Assembly: GCF_002914585.1 (NCBI RefSeq)
Contig: NZ_PDDM01000004.1
Location: 124,001 to 188,000 of the forward strand
Length of the DNA stretch: 64,000 nucleotides
Origin: Pseudanabaena sp. BC1403
Lineage (GTDB): Bacteria; Cyanobacteriota; Cyanobacteriia; Pseudanabaenales; Pseudanabaenaceae
Reading direction: 5' to 3'
Under the pieces are notes generated by a model. It worked only from the letters and a program-made list of their open reading frames with translations, was not told the DNA's origin and ran no database searches. This document shows, piece after piece, positions 25,877 to 34,365 of the stretch; the stretch's first letter is position 1, and each line of letters opens with the position of its first letter. A program made the translations under genes and the position numbers.

Positions 25877-26305
25877 GATAGTTTCAACGAAGTGGGTAGT
25901 TAGAAGCGATCGTCTCTTGAAAGACAAATGAATTGTATGGATTTTGAAATTTTTTAGCTATGCTAACTTAATTATGATGGTTGGGAGCAGGTTAGGAAAA
26001 TTTACCAAGAAAGCGATCGCGAAGAATTTTTTACTTCTGTGGAACAGTTTTTATTCAGTACAGGCTATATACAGAATAGCTATAGCCATCAAGGTTAGAC
26101 CAAAACTAAAACTCAAGAGAGAATGGCAGCGCGAAGGGCAACTCGCTCTTGGGTTTTATCTCTTGACTTGACCTTGATGGCTATAACTTAAGAAGAGCAT
26201 AGAAATAAATCTAACTAAGCTATCGAACCTTGCTTAACTAGTTAGAACATGCGACTAATTAAAAATTTACAGTGATTTGTTTGATCGGAAATCACTGTAA
26301 ATAAT
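25877..26305. other. Spacer upstream of nagA with a decayed hairpin element
   Basis: A 429-bp region with no supported gene. It contains the imperfect nested element at 26081-26185 and a small inverted repeat (ACAGTGATTTGTTTGATCGGAAATCACTGT) at about 26270-26299, just after the dynamin gene's stop on the minus strand. The latter is a likely terminator. Confidence 0.5.
26081..26185. repeat. Degenerate nested hairpin element (TATAGCCATCAAG family)
   Basis: Outer arms TATAGCCATCAAGGT (26081-26095) and its exact complement (26171-26185) enclose an imperfect hairpin (about 26103-26158), AAAACTCAAGAG against CTCTTGGGTTTT. A close relative with perfect inner arms is at 43796-43910, so this looks like an eroded copy. 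Confidence 0.7.
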
Positions 26306-28783
26306 TCATGATACTAATTCTATCTCATCGATCGCAACTGATTCAGCCTCAATGACATCGATTGCAACTGTTGGCACAACAGACAAATCGGATTCGCTGA
26401 TGACTGGTAACTTCTTGCGAGACAATTGCATTGCTTCTAAACAACCATTAATGTTAGAAACTGCTGCGTTGTAAGCATCAATATTTTGCTTAATGTCACC
26501 TTGCAAGCGGCGATTGTTATCAATCTTAGATTGAGCTTCCTTCTCAAGAGTTTGCGCCAGATATGCACGAGCGCGATCGTACTGCTGCAAAATCTCATCA
26601 GCTTGTTTCTCTGCACCCGCAAGTAAATGCGTATTGAGAGTTTGATTGATCGTCTGGCGGAAAGTCCGAATTACCGTATCCTTGACTTTGAACTCAAAAT
26701 CCAGCTTTAAAAGTTGGCGAATTGCTGGTTCAGACTCGATCATGCTCTGATAGTCATAGCCACGGCATACCAGTTGCAAAGTTTGCTGCAATTGCCAGAA
26801 TCCCGCAGTTCCTTCCGCATAGAAGGCTGGACGTTCTCGCACGTAGCGATCGCATTCCGTCTTAGCTTCATTTACCAATGCATCAGATGCCTTAACCATC
26901 AAGCTGTGTAAATAATTCTCCGTGCCGCCATCGTTACCGAGCAAACGATAAAGTTCCAGATAATAGTCGGTCTTCTTGATCTTCTCAATCAGATTTTGGA
27001 AGAAATTGGTAATAATTTCTTTCGAGCATTCCACCAGAACATCCTCTAGCTCATTTGCCAAAAAATAGAAGCCCTCAGTCAAAATTCCCATCACAGGAAC
27101 GACAGAGTTACGGCGATGACTGGCTTGAGCGCGTTGATGCACGACAGCAACAGAAAAATCGACAATCAGTTCATCTAAACGCCTAACCATTTTGGTTTTG
27201 AGTTTCAAATAATCAGTTTCTAATGATTCGTTGCGATCGCTAGCCACCGCGACATTTACTTCTTTGGCAATATCTTCGTAAAGGCGATCGCCAATTTCTT
27301 TGAGATCACGACTGAGCTTCTGTAACTCCTGCGACTTAATCGCTTCAATATCGCGAGGTTGGCTTTCGAGTTGTAGCCAAGTTTCTAGATAAGACTGACG
27401 CAGCGCAATACAAATCGGCTGCAAATCATCGGCAAGATCAGCAAACAGTAAAGGCCGCTTCTCAGTGGTTAAATAGCGAGTAATCGCCGTGCGAAACTCT
27501 TCAATGCCACTATCCTTAATCAATTGCCCGATTAGCCCCGTACCCAACCCACCGAGTAAGCGCACATACTTCTCATTCTTCACATTCGTTTCTAAAACGC
27601 TGTAAGGAATTGGGAACTTGGTAATATCCAGCTTGCCAGAAACCAGACAGTAGCTATTGAACTCATTGACAAACTGTGGCGTGCCTTCCTGACCGCCCAC
27701 TGACTTTACACTTTCGACAAATACTGAATCTAAACCAAAGCGATCGCTAGCACTTGTGTTTTTAATCTGGCTACCATAGAAGCCAAGCAGACCGCTGGTT
27801 TTATAGATTTTTGAGCTATTGCGAAATTGAGTGTTGATCGTATTTTGCAGGCGATCGCGCAACTGGTCATTAGTCCAAGTCTCATCAATGCGATTGAATA
27901 CATAAAACACGCGATCGCGAATCCCTGCATTATTTTGCATTTTTTCGCTAAGTTCTGTTTCTTCAGAAGTCATTTCCCCTGTAGCTGCTGTCTTGAGAAC
28001 AAATACCACTGCCGAAGTGTCGGGATGTTGAATCTTGTCAAAGGTTAAAGCTGCATCTTTTTTGACAGGTGCATCAATCCCTGGGGTATCGATAATCACA
28101 TTGCCATCTTCTAACAGTGGATGATTGCAATAATATTCCACCCGTTTGAGAACTGCACTATTTGCTCCACGTCTTGCATAGTCAGCAGCTTTTTTAAGGT
28201 TGTCAAAACCAAACTGTTCCATTGAGTAAGTGGCATTAGCAACCGAACTAATGCGATCGCGGTTATTGGTAAAGCCTTCTAGCAAAAGATTCAAAGCATC
28301 AGCATCTTTGGCTCGTTTTGATTTACTCTTACCACCTTCTTGTTCGATTACACTGAGAGCCAAGGTTTGTAACTGCTTGAGTGCCTCAGGTTGATTAATA
28401 TTAGTGGGCGCAACTTGTCCAATTAGCCGAGAAAGTGCTTGAACCTGCTCGCGTACTTCCACTTCACTCAAGAAAGTTAATACAACCCGTTCTTCCCCAG
28501 TTTTGGCAAAGGCAATTTTACATTCCGTCCCCGTAGCATGTCCCTCGGCGCTGTAAAGCAATTCCCGCTCTAGCAGCGCGTTAATTAGCATTGATTTACC
28601 TGCGCTAAAAGCCCCCGCAAATACAATCTCAAAAGTCGGTGCGATCGCTTTCCTTAACGAAGACTGAACAACGCTACCATCCTGCTGCGATCGCAAATTT
28701 GGCTCCTGCTGCAAAAGTTGTAAGATGGCTTCAACTTGCGCTTGTAAATCCTGACATTGTGGAAAAAGAGTAAGCAGAGTCAT
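26306..28783 (-). CDS. Dynamin-like GTPase
   Basis: A large (825-residue) bacterial dynamin-like protein that should bind and remodel membranes using GTP. G1 is AGAFSAGKSM (about 56-65), G3 is DTPGID, and G4 is FNRIDE. A long helical stalk with coiled-coil character follows to the C-terminus, as in cyanobacterial BDLPs. A conserved insert between G1 and G3 is rich in Lys/Asp. Membrane insertion probably occurs through a paddle in the stalk (LGGLGTGLIGQLI region). It is transcribed alone. Specific roles (thylakoid or cell division) cannot be told from sequence. Confidence 0.88.
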   Translation of the reverse strand: MTLLTLFPQCQDLQAQVEAILQLLQQEPNLRSQQDGSVVQSSLRKAIAPTFEIVFAGAFSAGKSMLINALLERELLYSAEGHATGTECKIAFAKTGEERVVLTFLSEVEVREQVQALSRLIGQVAPTNINQPEALKQLQTLALSVIEQEGGKSKSKRAKDADALNLLLEGFTNNRDRISSVANATYSMEQFGFDNLKKAADYARRGANSAVLKRVEYYCNHPLLEDGNVIIDTPGIDAPVKKDAALTFDKIQHPDTSAVVFVLKTAATGEMTSEETELSEKMQNNAGIRDRVFYVFNRIDETWTNDQLRDRLQNTINTQFRNSSKIYKTSGLLGFYGSQIKNTSASDRFGLDSVFVESVKSVGGQEGTPQFVNEFNSYCLVSGKLDITKFPIPYSVLETNVKNEKYVRLLGGLGTGLIGQLIKDSGIEEFRTAITRYLTTEKRPLLFADLADDLQPICIALRQSYLETWLQLESQPRDIEAIKSQELQKLSRDLKEIGDRLYEDIAKEVNVAVASDRNESLETDYLKLKTKMVRRLDELIVDFSVAVVHQRAQASHRRNSVVPVMGILTEGFYFLANELEDVLVECSKEIITNFFQNLIEKIKKTDYYLELYRLLGNDGGTENYLHSLMVKASDALVNEAKTECDRYVRERPAFYAEGTAGFWQLQQTLQLVCRGYDYQSMIESEPAIRQLLKLDFEFKVKDTVIRTFRQTINQTLNTHLLAGAEKQADEILQQYDRARAYLAQTLEKEAQSKIDNNRRLQGDIKQNIDAYNAAVSNINGCLEAMQLSRKKLPVISESDLSVVPTVAIDVIEAESVAIDEIELVS

Positions 28784-28872
28784 GCAAGCAGATCCTTGAT
28801 TTAAGAGAATTTAACGCTGTAACCTAAATATATCATGTATACATCCGTTAAATTACAGCAATTTAACAGACG

Positions 28873-28915
28873 TAAAAAGAGAATGGCGGTGCTTTGCACC
28901 GCCATTCTCTTTTTA
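28873..28915. terminator. 20-bp perfect hairpin downstream of small gene
   Basis: Arms 28873-28892 and 28896-28915 pair perfectly around loop TTT with core GGCGGTGC. It lies after the stop of the minus-strand small gene at 28932 and upstream of the dynamin gene. Confidence 0.7.
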
Positions 28916-28931
28916 GTTTTATGAGGATAAA

Positions 28932-29150
28932 TCAACGCATTAGATAAGGAGTTCGTGGTTTGTTTTCCTCGTCTTGGTAATTGCAGATATTAGTTTCTGA
29001 ACGATGGATATATTCAACTTCTTCAGTGGAAAGCACAAGTTCTAGATATAGTTCTCCCATCCATACACGAATTTTGCTGAGTTGAAAGAAAAGCTGAAAC
29101 TGTTGATCACTCAGTAATTCTTGGGTTCTGGCTATTTGTGTAGGTGTCAT
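28932..29150 (-). CDS. Hypothetical 72-residue protein
   Basis: A short soluble protein, predicted helical in its N-terminal half (PTQIARTQELLSDQQFQLFFQLSKIRVWMGELYLELVLS is one run of amphipathic pattern) with an acidic, Arg-ended tail. ATG 29150 is preferred over an upstream start at 29177 because GGGGG lies a few bases before it. A hairpin follows its stop. No family recognised. Confidence 0.5.
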   Translation of the reverse strand: MTPTQIARTQELLSDQQFQLFFQLSKIRVWMGELYLELVLSTEEVEYIHRSETNICNYQDEENKPRTPYLMR

Positions 29151-29177
29151 AGTAGTCCCCCTCGATCTGGATAACAT

Positions 29178-29341
29178 TTTTGAATATCACTATTATCGAG
29201 GCGATCGCAAAATTCGTTTGTGATGCAAACAATGACAGCATAAGGATCGCCAACACTCAAAATCACGATTGCAATTACAGCAATCAACGATCTAGATCAT
29301 TACAGAACAGTGATCTGATGAACTAATTAGAGTTCTACGAT
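29178..29341. other. Short intergenic stretch before paired hairpins
   Basis: AT-rich DNA with no ORF or strong structure. The hairpin pair after the Old Yellow Enzyme gene begins at 29342. Confidence 0.4.
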
Positions 29342-29406
29342 AAAAAAAGGAACCAATTGTTTGTGGTGCGGCTTTGCCGCATCACAAACAATTGGTTCCT
29401 TTTTTT
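29342..29406. terminator. 31-bp hairpin downstream of Old Yellow Enzyme gene
   Basis: Arms 29342-29372 and 29376-29406 pair along 31 positions with a single G-T. Loop is TTT, the outer ends are A7/T7 and the core is GTGCGGC. It is adjacent to a second hairpin. Confidence 0.75.
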
Positions 29407-29410
29407 CGAG

Positions 29411-29449
29411 AAAAAGTAGAGAGTTCGCTTTGCGAACTCTCTACTTTTT
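29411..29449 (-). terminator. 18-bp perfect hairpin abutting the Old Yellow Enzyme stop
   Basis: Arms 29411-29428 and 29432-29449 pair perfectly around loop TTT. It ends one base before the stop codon of the minus-strand gene at 29450. It sits directly beside the larger hairpin, so two terminators may act in series. Confidence 0.75.
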
Positions 29450-30553
29450 TTATAAGCTTGGATAGTCTGTATAACCTTTCTCATCGCCTCCGTAGAAGGT
29501 ATTTCGATCAGGTGTATTCAAAGGTGCATTAGCGGCAAAACGTTCTACTAGGTCTGGGTTAGCGATGTAGAGACGACCAAAGGCAACCAGATCAGCCGCA
29601 CCAGATGCGATCGCAGCGTTTCCAGTCTCAAGGGTATAACCACCCGCAGTAATAATCGTGCTATTAAAAATCGGACGGAAGAAGTCAGCACCAAGATCGG
29701 GTTGATCTTCAGCAGAGCCAAATCCTTCGACTCTGGGCGCAACTAAATGCAAATAGGCAAGATTAAAGCGGTTTAATTCCTTAACTGCATACCCAAAAGT
29801 CACAGCGCGATTGGAATCATACACACTGCCAAATGTCCCGCTAGGAGATAGTCTCACGCCGACGCGATCGCTACCCCATACATTTACAACTGCTTCAGTT
29901 ACTTCTAATAACAATCGAGCACGATTCTCGACAGAACCACCATAGATATCATTGCGCTGATTGGTATTGTCTTGCAAAAACTGATCTAATAGATATCCAT
30001 TAGCACTATGAATTTCTACTCCATCAAAGCCAGCTTCCAGAGCATTTTTTGCCCCAATTCGATATTGCTCAATAATTTGAGGAATCTCTTCTAATTCCAA
30101 AGCGCGAGGCGTGACATAAGGCTTCATGCCTGTATAGGTAAAGACTTCTCCTTCGGGTGCGATTGCTGATGGAGCGACGGGCAATTCTCCATTCGGCTGA
30201 AAATCTGGATGCGAAATTCTACCCACATGCCAAAGCTGTAAAAAGATTTTGCCACCTTTTGCATGAACTGCCTCCGTTACCAAGCGCCAGCCTGAGACTT
30301 GTTCATCAGAATAAATTCCTGGAGTATTCGGATATCCTTGACCCTGTGGACAAACCTGCGATGCTTCTGTGATTAGCAACCCTGCCGAAGCCCGTTGCTG
30401 ATAATGCAAGGCATTTAAAGCTGTGGGGACGTTGCCAGCAGCAGCGCGATTGCGAGTTAAAGGAGCCATCACAATCCGATTTGGCAATGTATAACGACCG
30501 AGCTTAACCGAGGATAGAAGAGGAGCGCTCATAGGGATAATGTGATGTTGCAT
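29450..30553 (-). CDS. NADH:flavin oxidoreductase, Old Yellow Enzyme family
   Basis: FMN-dependent ene-reductase of 367 residues that reduces activated C=C bonds such as enones and maleimides. Family motifs are NRIVMAPLTRNRA, GLLITEASQV, QLWHVGRISHP, FDGVEIHSANGYLLDQFLQ (active-site His/Asn pair) and ITAGGYTLETG. The cyanobacterial OYE/NemA group is implied. It is divergent from an ArsR-type regulator gene. The start codon at 30553 lies inside a 25-bp palindrome, so the regulator probably controls it. A methionine at residue 8 is an alternative start. Confidence 0.93.
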   Translation of the reverse strand: MQHHIIPMSAPLLSSVKLGRYTLPNRIVMAPLTRNRAAAGNVPTALNALHYQQRASAGLLITEASQVCPQGQGYPNTPGIYSDEQVSGWRLVTEAVHAKGGKIFLQLWHVGRISHPDFQPNGELPVAPSAIAPEGEVFTYTGMKPYVTPRALELEEIPQIIEQYRIGAKNALEAGFDGVEIHSANGYLLDQFLQDNTNQRNDIYGGSVENRARLLLEVTEAVVNVWGSDRVGVRLSPSGTFGSVYDSNRAVTFGYAVKELNRFNLAYLHLVAPRVEGFGSAEDQPDLGADFFRPIFNSTIITAGGYTLETGNAAIASGAADLVAFGRLYIANPDLVERFAANAPLNTPDRNTFYGGDEKGYTDYPSL

Positions 30554-30602
30554 AAATTTCCATTGTTCGATTATATGCGAACAATGGAAATTTATGCAAC
30601 AT
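30545..30602. promoter_or_regulatory. 25-bp perfect palindrome, probable ArsR-family operator
   Basis: Arms 30545-30569 and 30578-30602 are exact complements around an 8-nt spacer, with a TTGTTCG-N8-CGAACAA core. It spans the OYE start codon and sits 75 bp before the divergent regulator's ATG, an ideal place for auto- and cross-regulation. A hairpin acting in RNA is the alternative. Confidence 0.65.
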
Positions 30603-30677
30603 TGTGGGATAATTTAATTTAGTAAAACGGCTTTGCTATTTTTGCTAAATTAATATTTGCTTGCTAATCCTTTTGTA

Positions 30678-30980
30678 ATGCGTCAATATCAACATCCCGA
30701 TCGCGACAATATTTCTTTAACCGATGTCCTCTACGGACTCAGCGATCCAACGCGCTTACAAATTGTCAAAATGTTGGCAACCAAAAAAGAGATTACCTGT
30801 GGCGAATTTTGTTTGGAAATGAGCAAATCCACTCAATCTCACCACTATAAGGTTTTGCGAGATACAGGGCTCATGTATACGCGATTAGAAGGGACTCAAC
30901 ATTATAATTCTCTACGTCGCGAGGATTTAGATGCAAGGTTTCCTAATTTACTAAATTCTATTTTGGATGCAATCAAGTAG
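30678..30980 (+). CDS. ArsR-family transcriptional regulator
   Basis: A winged-helix repressor of 100 residues from ATG 30678; a TTG at 30657 would add seven. The core reads LSDPTRLQIVKMLATKKEIT with recognition helix SKSTQSHHYKVLRDTGL and wing LEGTQHYNSLR. Two cysteines in ITCGEFCLEM could sense thiol-reactive or electrophilic compounds, which fits control of the neighbouring ene-reductase. The inducer is inferred, not shown. Confidence 0.88.
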   Translation: MRQYQHPDRDNISLTDVLYGLSDPTRLQIVKMLATKKEITCGEFCLEMSKSTQSHHYKVLRDTGLMYTRLEGTQHYNSLRREDLDARFPNLLNSILDAIK

Positions 30981-31356
30981 AACCTTTACGAAGTGCAGGT
31001 TTTGTTAATGTCATTAATGATTCGCGCCCATAGATATAGAACTGTAGATACAAGGGGCAGAGCATTCCCACAGAAATTTATGAATTTTTAGGCAATCTTT
31101 TTTTTGGGAATGCTCTGCCCAAAACCTTGCAACGTAGGGACAAATTATCTGCAAAAGCAAAGAGGGCATAGCATTTGCGGATCAAGATTTCTGTGGTGAT
31201 TTGTAAAATTGTGGCGCAAATGCTATGCCCCTACGGTCTTTCAGAAATAAATTGCTGGGAGCGTAAATCAATCAAAACCTTAATTTATATTTTGTTTGAT
31301 TATCGGATAAATTTGCGTGGCAAGATAATTAAAGACGGTGCAAAGCACTGTCTTAA
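30981..31356. other. Intergenic region with two-module repeat
   Basis: A 376-bp stretch between the ArsR gene and ccaA. It holds the GTAGGGGC-type repeat at 31052-31235 and the hairpin over the ccaA stop at 31321-31364. No gene is supported. Confidence 0.5.
31052..31235. repeat. Two-module inverted repeat with GGGGC...GCCCCTAC ends
   Basis: Module 1 is GGGCAGAGCATTCCCA (31055-31070) with its exact complement at 31105-31120. Module 2 is GGGCATAGCATTTGCG (31164-31179) with complement at 31215-31230, followed by CCTAC. The same two modules occur in the reverse order at 63445-63628. These are non-coding interspersed repeats of a type common in cyanobacterial genomes. Confidence 0.75.
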
Positions 31357-31364
31357 TTATCTTG
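31321..31364 (-). terminator. Hairpin at ccaA 3' end
   Basis: CAAGATAATTAAAGACGGTGC pairs with GCACTGTCTTAATTATCTTG, with one bulge and one G-T. It includes the ccaA stop codon. Confidence 0.65.
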
Positions 31365-32151
31365 CTGATCCGCGATAGATGCGATTAGCTTGCTCAGGAG
31401 ACATCCATGAAGGTAAATCTCCCGCATTTTTAGTTTCTACTTGCTGTGAACCATTCTGATACGCCGATGGAATGGGAGGAGCATCAGTATGAGTAAAGTT
31501 TTCACTTGACGAGCCGTTGGGATTGGCTAACAAGGTTTGCGGAACCTCAAAATCATCGGTCTCAGGATTGTAGGCGAGGACTTCACCTGACTCAATGTCA
31601 TAGATCCATCCATAGATGGACATCTTGTTTTGATGCAATTTAGAGCGAATTACGGGATAGGTTTTTAGGTTTTCGATCTGGGTGACGACGTTCTCTGCCA
31701 TCGTGATCGCCATCAGTTCTTCACCTTTAATGTCAGCATAATTTTCTTGAATTAAGCGGCGAGTTGACTCAGCATGTTGCAGCCATTCATAGACCAAAGG
31801 CATCTCGGTTCTTAGTTTTTCTAACTTGAGCAACCCTTTCATCGCCCCACAGTTAGAATGCCCACAGATAATTACCTGCTCGATCCCCAGCGCATGGATC
31901 GCATATTCGATCGCAGCGCCTTCACCACCATTAGCAGCACCAAAGGGCGGCACTAAGTTTCCAGCATTCCGAATTACAAATAGTTCGCCCACACCTGACT
32001 GGGTAATGAGATGCGGCACAATCCGCGAATCGGAGCAGGTAATAAACAACACACGCGGCTTTTGTCCATCGGCGAGTTGTTCAAAAATCTCTTGATTGGC
32101 AGGGAAATAGGACGATTGAAACTTGTGTAAACCCTTTAGTAGCTTTCTCAT
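31357..32151 (-). CDS. ccaA: Carboxysomal beta-carbonic anhydrase
   Basis: A 264-residue zinc enzyme interconverting CO2 and bicarbonate. Zinc ligands C39, H98 and C101 and the Asp/Arg dyad D41/R43 are in CSDSR and HSNCGAMK. The C-terminal extension ends PEQANRIYRGSAR, closely like the tail of Synechocystis CcaA (IcfA), which anchors it in beta-carboxysomes. Thus it supplies CO2 to Rubisco inside the carboxysome. It stands apart from any ccm cluster. Confidence 0.93.
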   Translation of the reverse strand: MRKLLKGLHKFQSSYFPANQEIFEQLADGQKPRVLFITCSDSRIVPHLITQSGVGELFVIRNAGNLVPPFGAANGGEGAAIEYAIHALGIEQVIICGHSNCGAMKGLLKLEKLRTEMPLVYEWLQHAESTRRLIQENYADIKGEELMAITMAENVVTQIENLKTYPVIRSKLHQNKMSIYGWIYDIESGEVLAYNPETDDFEVPQTLLANPNGSSSENFTHTDAPPIPSAYQNGSQQVETKNAGDLPSWMSPEQANRIYRGSAR

Positions 32152-32237
32152 AAACCAGTGTTGACCTTGGATGCCGCAATTTATCGCTTTATTGCTTGTG
32201 TGTATTGCTTACTGTTTAGTGTATAGCGCTTTGCGCT

Positions 32238-32282
32238 CCAGAAAGTGAAATGGGGCGCGATGCGCCCCATTTCACTTTCTGG
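32238..32282. repeat. 21-bp perfect hairpin between hypothetical gene and ccaA
   Basis: Arms 32238-32258 and 32262-32282 pair perfectly around loop GAT with core GGGGCGC. A second AT-rich palindrome (AATTAAAA...TTTTAATT) follows near 32287-32306. They lie after the stop of the minus-strand ORF at 32309. Confidence 0.7.
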
Positions 32283-32308
32283 GTTTAATTAAAAAAGCTT
32301 TTAATTTT

Positions 32309-32614
32309 TTACACTTGGGGAATCGTGCACCACATCGATCGCGTCAACTGAAAGCCAAGCTTTACCGATAGGAGATCGCCATTGATCAGGTATTGATAAG
32401 TTTTCTTTAAAATTTCATGAGTGGCGCAGTATATTCTTGCCACTGCATATTTGCGATTAGGAAGTAATACGCGCAAAAGTAACATCGTGCCACTTGACCA
32501 TGCGATCGTCCTAAATTTGGTGTTTCTCTTTGGGGCAATCCATTGAAAACGCCTGCCACTAGCTCGCAAATACGCGCCAAAATCGCTCATTACCACAGGT
32601 ATATTTGTCAGCAT
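32309..32614 (-). CDS. Possible small basic protein
   Basis: A 101-codon ORF, with a second methionine at residue 9 (32590) as alternative start. The product is basic and Arg-rich (LRASGRRFQWIAPKRNTKFR). No domain is recognised. A hairpin after its stop and length are the only support, so it might be spurious. Confidence 0.35.
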   Translation of the reverse strand: MLTNIPVVMSDFGAYLRASGRRFQWIAPKRNTKFRTIAWSSGTMLLLRVLLPNRKYAVARIYCATHEILKKTYQYLINGDLLSVKLGFQLTRSMWCTIPQV

Positions 32615-32795
32615 AGAGTTTATTGATCAGCTCAACCAAAATAATTATAAAAATATTTAGAAATATTCATCTATTGTCCTTCAAAAATCAATAGCTCTTT
32701 GGCTGAAATGATTATTTAGTTTGTAAAAAAAGCTAAAATCGCGGAGATACGCTTTGCGTGTTTTAATTCGTATTGCTGTACACACAAAGGAAATC

Positions 32796-34181
32796 ATGGC
32801 AGTAGATCTGACTCGCGTTCAACCACCTCTCAAGGTTTATCCGCCCAAAGCCAATAAATTCATATTAAAAATCATACGAATATTAACGCCATTTTGGTTG
32901 CGGTGGCAATGTGGCATCAAGCAGATTGAAACCCGCTATATCGATCGCCTTGTTGAAGCTACAAAAAAGTTTCAGGATGGCAAAGCTCGTTATATGCTTG
33001 CTTTTCGGCATCCCACCACGGATGATCCCTTTGCAATGTTGTATCTGCTTGCCTACGCTGTGCCAGAAGAGGCAAGAGATATGGGCATCAAGTTAACGAC
33101 ATTGCCCCATAGTGGGTTTGTGTATGATCGCGGCATTTCTCTATGGGCAGGAGATTACGTCAATTGGTTATTTCCAGCATTAGGAGGGATTTCCATTTTT
33201 CGCGGTAAGCTCGATCGCCTTGCACTAAGTTGGATGCGCAAACAAATTACGCATGGTGATGTGCCTCTCTCGATGGCTCCTGAAGGTGGTACAAATGGCA
33301 AAAGTGAAACGGTTGCTGAACTAGAACCAGGGATTGCTCAGATTGGATTTTGGGCTGCTGAGGATTTGCTTAAAGAAGGGCGTACCGAGGAAATGTTAAT
33401 CATTCCTGTGGGGATTCAATACGAATATTCGACTCAGGCTTGGGGAAAAATTGATCAAACAATCATCACGATTGAAAAAGAATGTGGAATTAGTAAACCC
33501 GCGATTACACCTGATAACCGCTATCAAAGACTTTACGATTTGGGTAGTTACCTAGTGAAATGGGTTAGCGATTATTACAAAGCTTTCTATGGCAACTATG
33601 CCAAAATTAACAGCGAAAATACCAATCCCGATAATTTAGCAGCGAATTTGGAGGAACTAGCCGATCGCATTTTGAGTGTTGCGGAAATGAGTTTTGGGAT
33701 CAAGGCAAAGGGTTCACCAATAGATCGCTGCCGCCGCCTCGAACAGGCAGGATGGGATCGGATTTTTCGTAATGACATTAATGATATTGAGAAATTATCT
33801 GGAGTGGAGCGTGGCTTTGCTGATCAATTAGCACTCGAAGCTAGCTATAGTAACTGGCATATGCGAATCGCTGAAAGTATCATCGGTGTCACCAGTGACT
33901 ATGTTCGCCAGCATCCTAGCCCTAGTCGCTATATCGAAGTTTTGAAATTAATGTGGAGCGTATTACAGCGTGTCACCGAGCGAAATCAAGATTCTGCTTT
34001 TAAAGAAACCCCTAATTTTGGCGATCGCAAATTAACGATCTCAGTTGCCGAACCTTTATCAGTGTCAGAGCATCTAGCCGAATATCAATCTAGCCGAGCC
34101 GCCTCTAAGGAATGCACCCGCAAACTCACTGAAGATATACATCGTGCGATGAAAGATTTGGTCGTGCCATCGGCTATATAG
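32796..34181 (+). CDS. 1-acyl-sn-glycerol-3-phosphate acyltransferase-like protein
   Basis: A PlsC-fold acyltransferase of 461 residues. Acceptor motif H-x4-D is HPTTDD (H72, D77), the second motif lies near GGISIFRGKLD, and the third is APEGGTNG. A C-terminal domain of about 190 residues has no clear match. It probably adds an acyl chain to a glycerolipid at the cytoplasmic membrane face. Start ATG 32796 is preferred over 32754 because CAAAGGAA precedes it. The long C-terminus distinguishes it from plain PlsC. Confidence 0.85.
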   Translation: MAVDLTRVQPPLKVYPPKANKFILKIIRILTPFWLRWQCGIKQIETRYIDRLVEATKKFQDGKARYMLAFRHPTTDDPFAMLYLLAYAVPEEARDMGIKLTTLPHSGFVYDRGISLWAGDYVNWLFPALGGISIFRGKLDRLALSWMRKQITHGDVPLSMAPEGGTNGKSETVAELEPGIAQIGFWAAEDLLKEGRTEEMLIIPVGIQYEYSTQAWGKIDQTIITIEKECGISKPAITPDNRYQRLYDLGSYLVKWVSDYYKAFYGNYAKINSENTNPDNLAANLEELADRILSVAEMSFGIKAKGSPIDRCRRLEQAGWDRIFRNDINDIEKLSGVERGFADQLALEASYSNWHMRIAESIIGVTSDYVRQHPSPSRYIEVLKLMWSVLQRVTERNQDSAFKETPNFGDRKLTISVAEPLSVSEHLAEYQSSRAASKECTRKLTEDIHRAMKDLVVPSAI

Positions 34182-34208
34182 CTACAGTCACTTGTCTTAT
34201 GGCAAATC

Positions 34209-34361
34209 AAAACCCAATAATTGATTGGCGGCGCTCCGCGCCGCCAATCAATTATTGGGTTTTATACCAAAACACAAAGTGGCTGCGCCACTTTGTGTTT
34301 TTAAAACCCTTACAGGGTTTGGTTTTTAATTCACAGAAGTGTTGTCACACTTTTGTGAATT
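34209..34361. repeat. Cluster of four tandem hairpins
   Basis: Hairpin 1: 26-bp arms 34209-34234 and 34238-34263, core GGCGGCGC. Hairpin 2: arms 34269-34283 and 34287-34301. Hairpin 3: a small 7-bp stem 34304-34310 with 34314-34320. Hairpin 4: arms 34328-34342 and 34347-34361 with one G-T. They fill the spacer between convergent acyltransferase and tsaD. Hairpin 2 resembles 36506-36556. Confidence 0.85.
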
Positions 34362-34365
34362 GGTA

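Noticed and set aside
25944-26171. 75-codon plus-strand ORF
   Set aside because: It runs through the degenerate hairpin element and has no homology features.
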